Positions 1 to 12,492 of a stretch of DNA of 64,000 bases are shown in pieces. How positions within the stretch are numbered: position 1 is the first letter of the stretch; every line of letters begins with the position of its first letter. The position numbers and the translations under genes are program-made. This DNA comes from Mesostigma viride (lineage: Eukaryota; Streptophyta; Mesostigmatophyceae; Mesostigmatales; Mesostigmataceae), in contig RPFO01000080.1 in the NCBI GenBank assembly GCA_009746045.1, positions 5,919,339 to 5,983,338 on the forward strand, given 5' to 3'. The notes below the pieces were generated by a model, which worked only from the letters and a program-made list of their open reading frames with translations, was not told where the DNA came from and did not search any database.

Positions 1-359
1 GCTGGCATCCGTCCGCCACGCACAGGCAACGGCTCTCCATTTTTCGTCTGCCAAGTGCGGGGGAACCTGAGGGGCGCGTGACTGAACAATCCAAGGGGCA
101 ATGAGTGACATGGGCCTGCATTACCAAGAAAACGATGTGCTCTGGCGAGAGCCAGGGGCATGCGCACGACAGTAGGAGACATCACGGGCCTTCAACGGCC
201 CATCAACGGCCTGCGCGACGCCTGACCAAGCAGACAGGCGAGCGCACTGGGGAACCACGCACGCTTAGTCGATGACTTCAAACAACAAGGTCTGATGTAC
301 GGAACAAAGCAGCCTCGCATGTGCAGGATGCACCAGGAAGTATCCCCTGTAGTTGACAG

Positions 360-1675
360 ATATGTCAATCATTTGTGACACGTCAAGAGAGGATAGCCGC
401 CTGGCACGTACGCGATGCCCCAGGAAGTGGAAGGCGGCATAGAGCTCCTCGGCATCCAGAGCGCCTGGGGGTAGGGGGGGGGGATGGTGGTGTGACGGAG
501 AAAAGGGATCAGTGGCACACACGGGTTCATTTGAAATCGGCATATAGCATATCCACCTTCAGCCTGCCTGGGGGCGACACGCTAGGAGGGGGGAGGGGGA
601 GAAAAATGACACACCAGGTCAGTCTCCGACGAATGCCAGGAGTAAATGACGCCACTATTGACTAAAACGAGCATCATGTTAATGCTAGCGCAGGACAGTG
701 ACGGGTGCCACGGGGGCATTTGACAGATGCCAGCACAGTATGTTCAGGGATGCCAAGAGAGTATTGTGAAGGATGATTGATGAGCTGACCGATGCCAGGG
801 CAGGACAGCCAAGGATGCCAAAAATGAGGGTGATGATGCGAATGCCAACCACTATGGCATGCTGGGTCTGCGAGCTTTTCATTAACTTATAGAATGCTCA
901 CAACGGCATCAGGTTATGTTGCAGGAGGTGCATGGGAACCGTCGCATGATGACGTCCAACATGTACCGGAACGTTCCATGAGCAAGCACGTACCAAGGAA
1001 GCCGAAACAGGAAGGATATAAGCCGAGTGAGTAAGGAAGGCAGGCGCTTTCAGCATCTACCCGTGGTCCAGAGCTTTCAGATCTGAGCTGGTTGTCTCGT
1101 CGATATCTCTTGTCATTGGTTGTCCCCAGGGTGTACGGCCTGGAGTAACGGTCTGCTACTAAAGCGTAGGGCGCCGGCGCTGGTCTCACCATAATTGCTT
1201 TCCAAAGCCCCTATCCACGCCTATCTATTGGTCACCGCACAATGGACGGGGGCACAATGAGGGTGGAAACACGCGGATGGTCTGGAGAGAAGGATGCTAG
1301 CGAATGAGGAGCACAACGAGCTGGGTGCGCATGGCAAGTCGTGAAAAGAAGCACTTACTTGGCATATTAACTGAACCACCAACATGAAGCAAGAGGCAGG
1401 TCGAGCATGCTGTAAGCCTTAGGAAGCATTTCAATGCTTGAGGTATATGCGGAGAAAGGGAAGGGGAGATGCTAAAGGTTGTTAACAGGGAATGGTACAT
1501 AGCCACGTCCATCTGGGTGTCGACTGGGTGTCCACAAGGGAGGCTTACCAGACCGGTCCGCATCCAGGAGCTCGAAGCATTCCTCCATCATCTGCTTCTT
1601 CTCCTTGGAGATGCCCGTTACGACGCTCTTGCCGCGCTTGCGGTACCATTCGATCAAGCCGCCGTCCACAGACAT
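360..1675 (-). CDS. EF-hand calcium-binding protein, partial (two exons seen)
   Basis: Two minus-strand exons fit together. Exon A (1549-1675) starts at an ATG and ends in an acidic helix followed by D-A-D-R-S, with a GTAAGC donor directly after it. Exon B starts at 464, after a C-rich tract ending in AG, and reads A-L-D-A-E-E-L. Joined in phase 1, the exons complete a canonical EF-hand loop with Asp at positions 1, 3 and 9, Gly at 6 and Glu at 12. The left boundary (about 360) is uncertain because the frame stays open to 265 with no convincing donor, and a second EF-hand would need an exon outside what I can see. Calcium binding is inferred from the loop; the cellular role is unknown. The intron would be about 1.08 kb. 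Confidence 0.5.
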
Positions 1676-2451
1676 TCTTATCACGCGCCAACCGTACCAG
1701 TTACGTTACTTCCCCGACAAACCTAAACTATCCCTTCAATAGAAACTTTGGTTCGTTTCTCTAAAAGGCGTACGGCTGGCGGCTAGCCTGAATGCCATTG
1801 CGGCTCACTGCCCCCCCGAAGCTCGTACGTGCTGCAGCCGTCGCACGGTGATTGTGAATTTGCGGGGTATTCAAATTACGTGCAAATGTTGCGTATACGT
1901 CCCACGGCCCGAGAGATGGAAGCATGCCATTAAGTCACTCCAGACAACGCCGTCCGTGCAAACTCGCAAACTCCGTTGCCCATCCGAGTTGCCATGGCAG
2001 ATACCTGCCCGGGTATCAAGTTTCACTAAGAGTAAATCATTTGCTATGGGAGGTAAGTCTTTCTACAAAAATATGCTGTTTGCCATCCCAATCGATCCCC
2101 TCGCTGCAGTGGACTTCCTTGCAGGAGGGTCTCCCCACCGACCAAAACGATTTAAAGATCTTCACAAACACGGGACTTGCATCAAGAAATTCTACATTAG
2201 AGCACAGTTCCCCAGGCATACGCGTATCTACTGTGTCAGATGCCGAAAGGAGCTTCTGTCATTGCAATTATTGACGTTTCCCTGTTCAGTCATGGTCAGC
2301 CATAGCCAGGGTATGTCACTACGTAGCCACTACTGTACAGTACGTAACTTTTATTAATACCCACGATTGGGTGGCAGCAATCTGTGCACAGCTCCGTTAC
2401 CGTGGCGACCAGGGAGGCTTGAGGGTGCCTTCTACCCAGCGTGTCAGAAAG
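1676..2451. other. Intergenic, no gene recognised
   Basis: Several short open frames exist on both strands, but none shows a recognisable motif, a consistent composition or a splice-supported extension. I see nothing further here. Confidence 0.4.
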
Positions 2452-2678
<227 letters not shown>

Positions 2679-3529
2679 GGCAGTTGGAATGTTGGATCAG
2701 GAGCGGTGACATACAGCCATGCTACTTGGGGGCCCAATACCGCCACCGCCAGGTCGAAATGTCCGGCCCCCATATTGAACTCAGGGTCCAATGCCAACCG
2801 CCGGAATGAAACTTGCTGGCCCCCAGTATGCTAGCGCCCCCCTGGGGCGCCGCCACCGGTGCGCCGACAGCCGGCCCCCATATGCCCCCCCCCAACGCGC
2901 TGAATTCGTGTTCAGTGACCAGATCACACTTTGATCCGGGAGCAAAATGATTGGCTGTACGTTACGAACAAAAAACGAAATTTTAGTATCTAAGTTCTGC
3001 AGCGCTTGCTGAATTTGCCCCCTTTCCAAGGCCCGCTGACAATACTTGAGAAATTCACCAATGAATGTTCGCTTTGAAACTGACCATGGATTGTTACTGG
3101 TGGATACACCTGGTGTAGACGAGCACTTGCCACGTGGCAAATCCCCTTTGGCAGTAGGCTCGCCATATGGGGGCCATGACCACCCGCCGGCAGGCTATTT
3201 CAGCCGCAGCCCCTATATAAATATAGGGGCCGGACCAATGCAGCCACCGGCAGCCTTGGGGCCAGACCCTAGTACCCGTGAAATTTTGGCTGGGCATGTC
3301 ACCGCTCCTGTTGGATCCCACGACCCCCGCACTGCCGTAAATATCGTACAGTACAGTACTGTAGCTGGACAGAGAAAGATATTAAGTAAACACGCGCCTC
3401 GACCTAACGATCCCAATTTCAAGTTCCGCACAGTTTCCGCACCCGAAGTACAGTAGCTTATCAGTCAACGTACATGTACAGTAGGGCCCACGCCGGTCCC
3501 TCTCTGCTGCCCATGTGCGGCGTGGGAAC
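2679..3529. other. Intergenic, no gene recognised
   Basis: Open frames of up to 136 codons occur on both strands, but they overlap one another, lack known motifs, and I could not extend any by splicing. The short run TATATAAATATA (about 3212-3223) resembles a TATA-rich tract but has no gene attached. Confidence 0.35.
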
Positions 3530-5030
3530 TGGGCAACAATGCTCATCTCTCCCACCCATTTACTCTCCCAACGTTTTACGACCGTCAGATGGGTGAATCT
3601 GACGGACGGACGGACAGGTACACCCGAGAACCGCACAGATGTAGCCGACAACAACAACAACAGCAACAAAGACAAAAGAGCAACAACAACAACAACAACA
3701 AGAATGCTCTTCTCTCCCGCCCGATTACTCTCCCACCGATTTACGACCGTCAGATGTGTGAATCCAACGGACCGACGGACAGGTACAACCGAAAACCGCA
3801 AAGAGTTATCCGAAAACCGCAAAGAGTTATCCGAAAACCGCAAAGAGTTATCCGAAAACCGCAAAGAGTTATCCGAAAAACCGCAAAGAGTTATCCGAAA
3901 ACCGCAAAGAGTTATCCGAAAACCGCATAGTGGTAGCCGAATAGCCTAGTCCAGTGGCCCGACATGCTGCATGCTGCATGCTGTCGAATCGCCTGTAGTA
4001 CCGCACATGCTACATGGACCTTGCTGCGGCGCGCCAGGAGGATTTGGAGCCGTCGGATGGGGAGGAGGTGCCCCAACGCAAGGGGCGACGAGAAAACGGG
4101 AATAAATAGGGCGCACACCGTATGACATGCAGGTGATGTTGTCGGGCGCAATGTACGAGAACTAATGGTCTTGAAATAAAACTTGCGTCCCGGGAGGCCG
4201 CCGGCCAGACTGGTCCACTCTGTATATAGTGTTTGCTTGCGTCCGCGTTCCTCCGGCAGGCTGCCGGCCGGGCTGGTCCACTTTTTTCATTTTTGTGGTC
4301 TCTAAGTGTTTGCTAGCATCCCACATGTTAAGTCCCTGTCAAATATAATCTTAATAAAAACCTTTGTGCACATCGATCGCCCGATAACGCAGTCCAAAAC
4401 CAATCAATGAACAACAATGAACGCAACCCTATTCCGCTCGTTTACTCTCCCAACGTTTTACGACCGTCAGATGGGTGAATCCGACGGACAGACGGACAGG
4501 TACACCCGAGAACCGCAAAGTGGTAGCCGAAAAACCGCATAGTGGTAGCCGAAAACCGCATAGTGGTAGCCGAAAAACCGCATAGTGGTAGCCGAAAACC
4601 GCATAGTGGTAGCCGAAAAACCGCATAGTGGTAGCCGAATAGCCTTGTCCAGTGGAAGTGGAGGCCAAGGAGGCTCGCAGTCCTCCCAGAGCCCTGTCCA
4701 GTGGCCCGACATGCTGCATGCTGCATGCTGTCAAATCGCCTGGAGTACCGCACATGCTACATGGACCTTGCTGCGGCGCGCCAGGAGGATTTGGAGCCGT
4801 CGGATGGGGAGGAGTTGCCCCAACACAAGGGGCGACGAAAAAACGGAATAAATAGGGCGCACACCTTACTTTGTTCAGGTGATGTTGTCGGGCGTAATGT
4901 TCGAGAACTACAGGTCTTGAATAAAACTTGCGTCCCGGTAGGCCGCCGGCCGGACTGGTCCACTCTGTACGGTCTAGTGTTTGCTAGCGTCCGCGTTCCT
5001 CCGGCAGGTTGCCGGCCGGACTGGTAGTGT
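3530..5030. repeat. Tandem segmental duplication containing 20-bp arrays
   Basis: Two related blocks lie head to tail, about 3540-4270 and 4437-5030. Each starts with a tract containing ACGTTTTACGACCGTCAGAT, passes through a short tandem array, then a conserved segment with repeated CATGCTG, and ends in an AATAAA-bearing tail. The arrays are about 3795-3945 (unit AAACCGCAAAGAGTTATCCG, roughly seven copies) and about 4515-4640 (unit AAACCGCATAGTGGTAGCCG, roughly six copies). A third partial copy of the head lies near 3725-3785. The unit looks like a dispersed repeat with a unit-expanding array, not a gene. Confidence 0.7.
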
Positions 5031-5702
5031 TTGCTAACATCCCAAATGTGTAGTCCCTGTCACCTGAAAACGTAATAAAAACATAATAGAAAACAACATT
5101 CAATCGATCGATGATAACGCAGTCCAAATCAACCAACAACAACCACAACAACAACTGCGAGGTGTACGGGTACTGTGTTAACATGGGTACCAAGTAATAT
5201 ACGGCGATGTCACAGTTTTTCCAAATCTCTGCTTCCATGTGCGGCCATGGGCAACAACAACAACAACAACTCCCGTCCGTCCCTCGTTCCGTGCAACGAC
5301 CAGCATAGCGCCGCTGCGGCCTCCGAGGCTCCGACCCCAGCCAGTTGAAGCTGCGTGCACAATGGCGCGGCGCCAACTTTTGAGCGGATGATTGGTGAAA
5401 GGCGCGGGTGGCAGCCATGACAGCGCAACCGTGCAAGGCAACAAAGCCGGGCCGAGCCCGCGAGAGGCGGAGACAAGGCTAGCAGGGCCGCAAGGTCTGG
5501 GCAACGCTCGTCTCAGTCAGTCATTGGTGCAACTTGCCCGACTCGCCGGGGTAGGACTTGTCCATATTCCGGACTAGTTTTCTCTTAGTGCTTGTTCGAT
5601 TTACATGGAGCCTTGCTGCATCTCGGACAGCTGTTCGCGGGCATAGTGTCCGGATGTAACCCTCGTATCGCGGAAGAGCAGTTTATCTGGTAAACTAGCA
5701 CC
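5031..5702. other. Upstream region of the fucosyltransferase-like gene
   Basis: This segment has CAACAA-rich tracts near 5139-5155 and 5251-5268 and becomes GC-rich towards the gene. No clear TATA box sits close to the start codon. I see no other gene. Confidence 0.35.
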
Positions 5703-8700
5703 ATGCGCGCTCAACGCGGTCGTGGTGGCGATGATGATAAAGAGGATCCCCCGCGAATGTGGGTGCCCGGGCGGAGCACGCCCGCCCCATCTAGAGATCG
5801 TAAGAAACCGCGAGGGAAGGATGATGAGGGCTCGGGAATGGGAAGCAAGGTGCGAACTGCCATCCTTATTGTGGCGCTTGTCGTCATTGTCTTTACTATA
5901 GGCATTGGGTTAGGTACAACTGCTAGCGGCCCGAAGCCGCTTGTAGGGCCGGGCTCGGAGCCCCAGCCGCAGCGCAATGTAGAGTACACGGGCCCTCAGG
6001 TGTACAATGTCCCGGAGATCAAGCCGGGCAAGGGCGCCAGGGAGCACGAGGCCACGATAGATTCCAATGCGGACGCGGACGAGGCGGGCGCGGCCGTCAA
6101 TGACGCGGACTCGGACACGACGGAGCCGGAGGAGGTGGACACGGAGCAGGTCGCGGAGGTAGAGGGCCCCGCTGCGGCCAAGGCCATGGAGCAGATGCAA
6201 GGTCTGCAGCAGCGCAACCTGGAGGGCTCCCTGGAGGCCGAGGAGCAGGCAGACAGCATCGCGGCCCGTTTCCGCAGCCAGTCGGCAGACCACTCGTCTC
6301 TGGACACACAGGTCCAGCAGCACCTCCAGCTGCAGCAGCAGCTAATCGCGCGCGACCGCGAGGCGCTCGAGAAGGCATCGGCGCTGGCGGCGGCCGAGCG
6401 CGCATCCCTCTCACGCCCCTCCTCGGCCTCGCATTACCCGACGATGGAGCCCACGGGGCGGTACCTGCTCATCGAGGGGCTGGAGGGCGACCTAGACGCG
6501 GGTCTCCTGGGCATGGAGGAGCTCGGGGCGATGGCGCTGCTGACTCGCCGCACGCTGGTGGAGCCGCATGCACTGTTCATCGACGGCGAGCCTCTGCTGG
6601 GCTTCTCGCGCGTGGCGGCGAACGATCAAGGGTCGCTCTCGCAGCACTTCTCGTGGGGGGTGGACTTCCAGGGCCAGGCGCTGCGCACGATGCGCATGGA
6701 CGCCTTCCGCCAGGTGCCCGAGGCGCGCAACCCGATGTTCCGTGTCGTGTTCACGTGCCCGTTCCCCTCCAAGTGCGTCGACCTGGGCCTGGACGAGTGC
6801 CCCCAGGGGTGCCGGTGGGGCGTCCAGGGTTTCGACCAGTGCTCGGACTCTGCGATCGACGTGGTGGCGTTCCACGCGAGCCGCGTCAGCACGCGCTCGG
6901 TTACCAGCTGCCTCCCCTTCCCGGCCGCGCCGATGGACCTGCTGGACTTTGCCAACATCACAGGCATGTCGTCCGACTGGCCCCTGGTCGTGGTCCGCAA
7001 CTACCTTGGCAACCAGGTGATGGCCACGCCCAAGCGGTTTGCCGACGCGGGCGTGCCCCACTGGGACTTTGGCGACGACGTGGCCGTCAAGGCTGGCAAG
7101 TTCCTGCAGAAGAATGTCCCGGAAGCGCCGCACCCGTTTGACTTTGTGGCGCTGCACTTCCCCCACCGCGGCATGTTTGTGGAAGGCGGCGCGGACTGCG
7201 CCAAGTGCACGCAGCTGTTTGCGGCCGAGGTGCTCGCGCGCGTGCAGGCCGCGGGCGTCAAGTACCTGTTCCTGGCGAGCGAGATTGATTACACGGACCG
7301 CGCGGTCCCTGCGGACTACCCCTACCCCCAGATGCTGATCGCCTACTTCAAGTTCATCACGGTGCTCGAGGGCCAGCTGCGCGCGGCCGGTGTGCACATA
7401 TTCTCTGTGCGCACGCCATCCATGTGGGCCGAGACGCTGGCCGGGTTTGAGGTGGAGCTGATCGAGCGCTACCTGGCGCTCAACAGCCGCCTGTTCCTCT
7501 TCTCGTGGGCCAAGGCCGGCGAGGTCAGCGAGCGGCAGTGCATGTACGGGCGCGCCCCCTTTGCGCGCTGGGTGCTGGACGCGCGCGCGCGCCAACGTGT
7601 GCTCAACGTGGGCCGTGTCGTCAACCTGCGGCTCGTCAAGCCGGAGCTCACCTGGGACCCTGCGTCTGAGATCGCGGACACAGACAACACGGCGTTGTCC
7701 ACGTTCAAGGCCACGCGGCCCACTGGCACGGCGGCGGCCCCACACGGAGCGGTTCCCGCCAAGAGGACCTCGGCCGCGGAGGCGAAGGTGGACGCGATGC
7801 TGGAAAAGGTCATGGCCGTCAAGGCCACGCCCGCAAAGGCGGGGGCCAAGGCCCCGGTCAAGAAGCCGCCTACCAAGGTGCCGAGCAGCGTGCCAGGGCA
7901 GGTGGGTTTTCACCTTATCCCTCCTCGTGGGTTTGTTGATTCGTGCGGCACGTGGTCGCGCGTTTGGTTCATGTGACACACAGCGCCGTTGGGGAGTCGT
8001 CAACTCTCGTTGTAATTTTTTTTTTTTTTTGCCACCATGAACAATGCGAAAGCCTGGGTAGGAGAGCGTGGGTGAGTAATCTGACAACAATCGGGGCGAG
8101 GGGGGGGGGGGGGGGGGCGGGGCAATTCAAGTTTTTAATTCTTTTAGAAAGGTGGGCACTGGGCAGCTGGGCCGCACAGCGCTCCCAGAAGATGCTTGGG
8201 CCCAAGTTGTCCGCTAACAGCAGCAACCGCGTTGTTCCTGGCGCGTGGCTCTTGTACTAGAGGCCATGCAGTGATTGCGTAGAGTGGCAAGTAGGCAGAG
8301 TGTGCACCTTGTCCCATGTGCCGGTTTCACTGCACAGGTCCACCAGATAGTTGTGGAGAGGCAGCGTATGTTCTATGTTTGTGGCCTATTCCAGCAACTT
8401 GCTCTCCTGCCGCCCCTACCCCCAGCCTCCCATCCCTGGCATGTCGGTGTCTGTGTGATTTGTTTTGCCGTCACAGTGTAGTCCCGGGTCTTCAAAGGAC
8501 ACCACCTGTTAGGATGTTTGCTCTGCCGCCAACTCATAGCCATATGCTCATTCTGCACCCTGTCTCTAAATGCCTGCCTGAGACTGTGGGATCTTTGCTT
8601 TCCCGCGTACTTTTGCCCGCCAGCCCCCCCCACACACGCACCTTCTCCCTTTCCTGCCAGGCAGATAACTGTTTGCAGCGCCCTTGTCTGGTCCATGGGC

Positions 8701-9800
8701 AATGGTATTGGTGTATGGGTAACGGTGTTTGTAAATGCATTTGTTTTTTTCAGTTTGGTTTAAAATCAAATTTGTATTCTCGCTGGATTCAATCATTCAT
8801 CTACGTCCATTCGCTTTTTTTATTTCGCCCCCTTTCCCCCGTAGCGGCCGCACCTGCCCAGCGGGCGCCGGCTGCCCATCGAGGACGACGAGGAGAAGGC
8901 GCGCGTGGAGGCGATGATCGCGTCGCTGGAGGAGCGCGCGAGCGGGGCGGTGCCGACCGACCACGGAATGGGCGGCCTGGAACAAATCGATGAGAACTCA
9001 GACGAGTTCCGTGACCTGGTCCAGCAGAAGCTGCGGGAGAGTATCGCGCTGCACAAGCCGCTGGAGGTGCCGTCGCATGCGGTCAAGAACCTGGGTGGCC
9101 TGCTGCTGGCCACGTCACCGAAGGATGAGGAGGGCATCCCGCTGAACGCGGCACTGCTGGGCCAGCTCACGGGCCAGGTGCCCAAGATGGACTGGAAGCA
9201 GGTGCGGTAGGCGATGCCGACTGATGGCTATGTTCCCTGCCCTTAAAATCCCCTGAAAACCATCGCAAATGCCCTCAAATTCATACAGAATGCCCTTCAT
9301 TTTATACAGAGTGCCCTGATATCCATATAGAATGCCCTCAAATTCATACCAAATTTCCTTGTCTCTAATTGTTTGTTTGCTGTGTACCCATGGTCCGAAG
9401 GTTTATTGGAACTCTTGTAAGCTTTTTGTGTGTGTGTGTGTGTATGTGTGTCTTGCACCAGCTGGGACTGATAAGGTAGACACTGGGCACACGGGCTACC
9501 CACCTAGGAGCCACCCAAGCCCCCCCCCGCCCGTTATTTGTTTTACTGATGCGGTGCCCCCTTCGCCCCCCTCCCCCCTTTTTAAATCCCACCATTCCAT
9601 TCCCGCAGGTGGCCAAGGATGCGCAGCGCATGGCGGCGTTGCAGAAGCACAAGGCCAAGGAGGCTGCGCGCGAGGAGCTGGCGGCCAAGGAGGCCGCGCG
9701 CCGGCGCGAGCAGCACAGCATCCAGTCGTGGCGCAAGACGGCGCACTCCTCCATTATGGCCAACAGCCGGTTCGCGGGTGGCCGCCGCCGCCTCGGGTAG
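5703..9800 (+). CDS. Type II membrane protein, O-fucosyltransferase-like, three exons
   Basis: Exons are 5703-7901, 8845-9201 and 9609-9800. Both introns begin with GT, end with AG and are phase 0, giving about 915 residues. The N-terminus is cytosolic and basic; one hydrophobic segment (about residues 53-72) is followed by an acidic low-complexity stem with Gln-rich stretches, a typical Golgi type II layout. The central domain (about 245-640) begins with a YLLIEGLEGDLDAG-type start and has several Cys. A histidine in an ALHFPHRGMF context and a late SRLFLFSWAKAGE segment resemble the GDP-fucose O-fucosyltransferase fold. That assignment is by pattern only; another GT-B glycosyltransferase is possible. 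Exons 2 and 3 add a charged, helix-rich tail with many Ala, Arg and Lys. Codons are strongly GC-rich, unlike the viral element. The start is the first ATG of the open frame. Confidence 0.7.
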
Positions 9801-11430
9801 AGCGCCCATCGCCGCGCATGGCCGAGCCAATCTGGCCCCTCCCCCGCTGGTCCTATGGCTTTGCTATACAGCTTGATGGGGGCATTGGCTTTGCTATACA
9901 GCTTGATGGGGGCATGGAGGAAGGTGGGGTCGCTGCGCTGTGGGTTTGTCGGCGTAGACTCGCCGGCCATTGTTGGAGGGAGGGAATGAGGGAGGGAGGG
10001 AGGAAGCAGGGCTGCATTGGACGGGCGCAGAGGTTTCGGACATGAGGGAAATGGGGAGAACAGGATGTTTGCCACGGAAAGCCTGCCGGTAGTCTCGGGG
10101 GCATTTGGGTGGCCCCCTTGGGCATTGTCGAAAGGGTGAGGCAGCACCCTGCTGGAGATTGATGTGTCTGCTGGAGATTGATGATTGAGAAGAATGAGGC
10201 ATGGCAATAGTTGCCTCTGGTTGGCATAGGTTTGGAGTCGGGGAGGGGGCATTTCTGGCCATTACCAAAGTGGCTGAAAATTTTCGAATTGTGGCCTTAC
10301 GCCTGCGATTTGATGATGATCCGCTGCGGTAGAATGGAAGGAAGCTTTCTCGCTAGTTGTATCGCTGCATGTTACGTGGGGAGGGATGTTCTGGCCGGGG
10401 GGGCGCAAGTACTTGATGGCTGGGTGGGCCATTCATAGGATTTCCTGTGGCAGCCTCGTGTATGCGCAGGCATGTCTATCCTGTCGCTGTTGTTGGCTCA
10501 TGCCTGCATTTCCCTGGGGGGCTGCCATGAGGTTGCAAGGGGCGCTTCTCGTGTTGGATTGGAGGAAGCAATGAAGACGTAAAAGAGGAGATGGGTGAAC
10601 AGGCTTTCAATGCCTGCGTTTGCAGTGTGAGGGTGCCATGGCATCTCCTGCAATGGCCTGTTGGGCTGGGTGCGGGTTGCCGCACGTTTGCCAGGATTTC
10701 CACGTTGATGTTTGTGCGGTCAGCAGCGGTGTTGCTGGCAATGCTTGCTGGCGCTTTGTAGATGATTCTAGCACTTTTGCTGTGGAGCAAAGTTGACGAT
10801 CCTTTTTCTCTTGATTTCAGCGGCGTAAATGCAACTGAACGGTGTGGGCGATCTCAGAGTACAGAGATTGAGGGCATGGTTGGTTTATGATGCCATGCTG
10901 GCGCATCCCCCGTTGCAACCTGTCTGCCCCTTTGTTGAATTTTTGGCGAGACGCATGTCTCGGTTAAGATTTCTTAAGCATGTTCTGATGCAACCACCGG
11001 GTTGCGTGGGCAAGGTTTGATAGAAACATGCTGGAACCATGGTTGCAAGTATAGCTATGCAAGAACCATGGCTGCAAGTATCGCAAGGGAGTTCACAGAG
11101 ACTAAAGAGGGGGTAGGATGTTAAAAGATATAATTTCGTGTCATGCAAGGTTGCATCGATTTTGAGGCAAGCGCAATGGTGCCCACCAAGGAAAAACATG
11201 TTTTAAATAATACTTTCCCTTGATTTTTCTATTGGATTTAAAGTTCCTTTGTTTTTCTGATTATGGAACCTTGTTACAATCGAATTTTACCTCTAATAAA
11301 ACCTCTCTATCTACAGGGTAGTAACGATTGTGTAGATGCATGAGAATCGCAATACAAATTAAATTAAATTATAACATGACTCCGTTGGGAGATCATGTAG
11401 CACATGTTCCCTTGCTGAATGGATGGAGGT
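9801..11430. other. Intergenic, no gene recognised
   Basis: Downstream of the fucosyltransferase-like gene. There is a short direct duplication near 9851-9914 (GGCTTTGCTATACAGCTTGA twice) and purine-rich tracts near 9975-10010. Towards 11345-11412 a TAAATTA tract is followed by CTCCGTTGGGAGATCATGTA, a small repeat that recurs at 14915, beside the viral element and elsewhere. Short open frames carry no recognisable motif. Confidence 0.4.
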
Positions 11431-11815
11431 GGGCGAAGCCGCGAAACCTAACTAAGCTAACTCTTAATAAGCTCTTCTAATCTAGAAAGCCCTAACTACT
11501 CTACTCAGCAAAGCGCCCCTTCCGCTTGGGGGGGGGGCTTGCCCACAGGGGCTGGCGTGTGAGCCTGGACAATCGTCTGCCACCTCTTCTTGTTCTGCAT
11601 AGCAATCCAAGCAAGAGAGAGGGAGTGAATTCGGTGTTCAAACTTAGCTGCGACCACGTTAGGCCGGCCATCTCCCTTCTTTGGACTGCCATGCAGAGCA
11701 AGACGCGGTGGCAGAAGATTGTCAAGGCTCACACGCCAGCCCCTGTGGGCAAGCCACCTCCCCCCAAGAGGAGGAGGCGTTTTGATGAGTAGTGTAGTTA
11801 GGGTTTTCTAGACTA
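11431..11815. repeat. Two LINE 3' tails in inverted orientation
   Basis: On the minus strand (11505-11640) and on the plus strand (11600-11792) the same peptide pattern occurs: W-x-A-M-Q-x-K, then R-W-Q-x-I-V, then H-T-P-A-P-V-G-K-P-P. This is the extreme C-terminus seen at the end of the LINE at 21140-21335. Two 5'-truncated copies therefore lie back to back and form an imperfect inverted repeat. The peptide match is clear; how the inversion arose is inference. Confidence 0.6.
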
Positions 11816-11816
11816 G

Positions 11817-11845
11817 ATTAATTAATTAATTAATTAATTAATTAA
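11817..11845. repeat. (TTAA)n microsatellite
   Basis: A run of TTAATTAA units. The same simple repeat recurs at 62471-62487, about 62710-62731 and 63087-63138, so it belongs to the host background. Confidence 0.9.
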
Positions 11846-11854
11846 GAACATAGC

Positions 11855-12487
11855 TCCGACAGGCTTGCATCACTCCCCGGACAGGAGAACTTTTGCGGAT
11901 GACTGTAGGTGTAAGTTGGCGATGCCATGGTAACCGGAGACGTCCGTCCTATAGTCAGCGAAAGTTGGTGCGCGAGGTCCCCACTTCGATTTCGGTCGGA
12001 TTCATTTGCAGATCGCGTTTTTCCGCGTTTTCCGCAGCCCGGCACTGAACGCAAATGGTTTTCACCTTTGCGGAGTGCCTGATCAGAATATACGCTTGGC
12101 TGATTTCTATAGTACGTACCGGCTACGCCCCCTTCTAAAGAAGGATTCAGCCGTGTTCAGCCCGTCTCACGTTGCGAGACTGAACAAGTCTCGCGTGCAG
12201 ACACGTGTGTAGTACTCCTACACACAGATCTCGAGTGATTTATCTAGTACCAAATCCGACAGGCTTGCATCACTCCCCGGACAGGAGAACTTTTGCGGAT
12301 GACTGTAGGTGTAAGTTGGCGATGCCATGGTAACCGGAGACGTCCGTCCTATAGTCAGCGAAAGTTGGTGCGAGAGGTCCCCACTTCGATTTCGGTCGGA
12401 TTCATTTGCAGATCGCGTTTTTCCGCGTTTTCCGCGGCCCGGCACTGAACGCAAATGGTTTTCACCTTTGCGGAGTGCCTGATCAGA
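11855..12487. mobile_element. TRIM-like element with 233-bp terminal direct repeats
   Basis: The segments 11855-12087 and 12255-12487 are nearly identical direct repeats (a single difference noticed by eye in the part beginning GTGCGAGAGG). They are separated by 167 bp of non-coding sequence. ATAGC flanks the outer edges (11850-11854 and 12488-12492), which fits a 5-bp target duplication. The size and layout match terminal-repeat retrotransposons in miniature. The ends TCCGA and TCAGA are only roughly inverted, and I see no convincing primer-binding site or polypurine tract, so an ordinary tandem duplication remains possible. Confidence 0.5.
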
Positions 12488-12492
12488 ATAGC

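Noticed and set aside
3795-3945. Array of regularly spaced short repeats, CRISPR-like at first sight
   Set aside because: Units are contiguous, with no unique spacers, and the genome is eukaryotic.
6492-8090. 532-codon antisense frame opposite the fucosyltransferase-like gene
   Set aside because: Mirror of a GC-rich coding region, dominated by Arg and His; the plus-strand frame has a membrane segment, domain pattern and splice sites.
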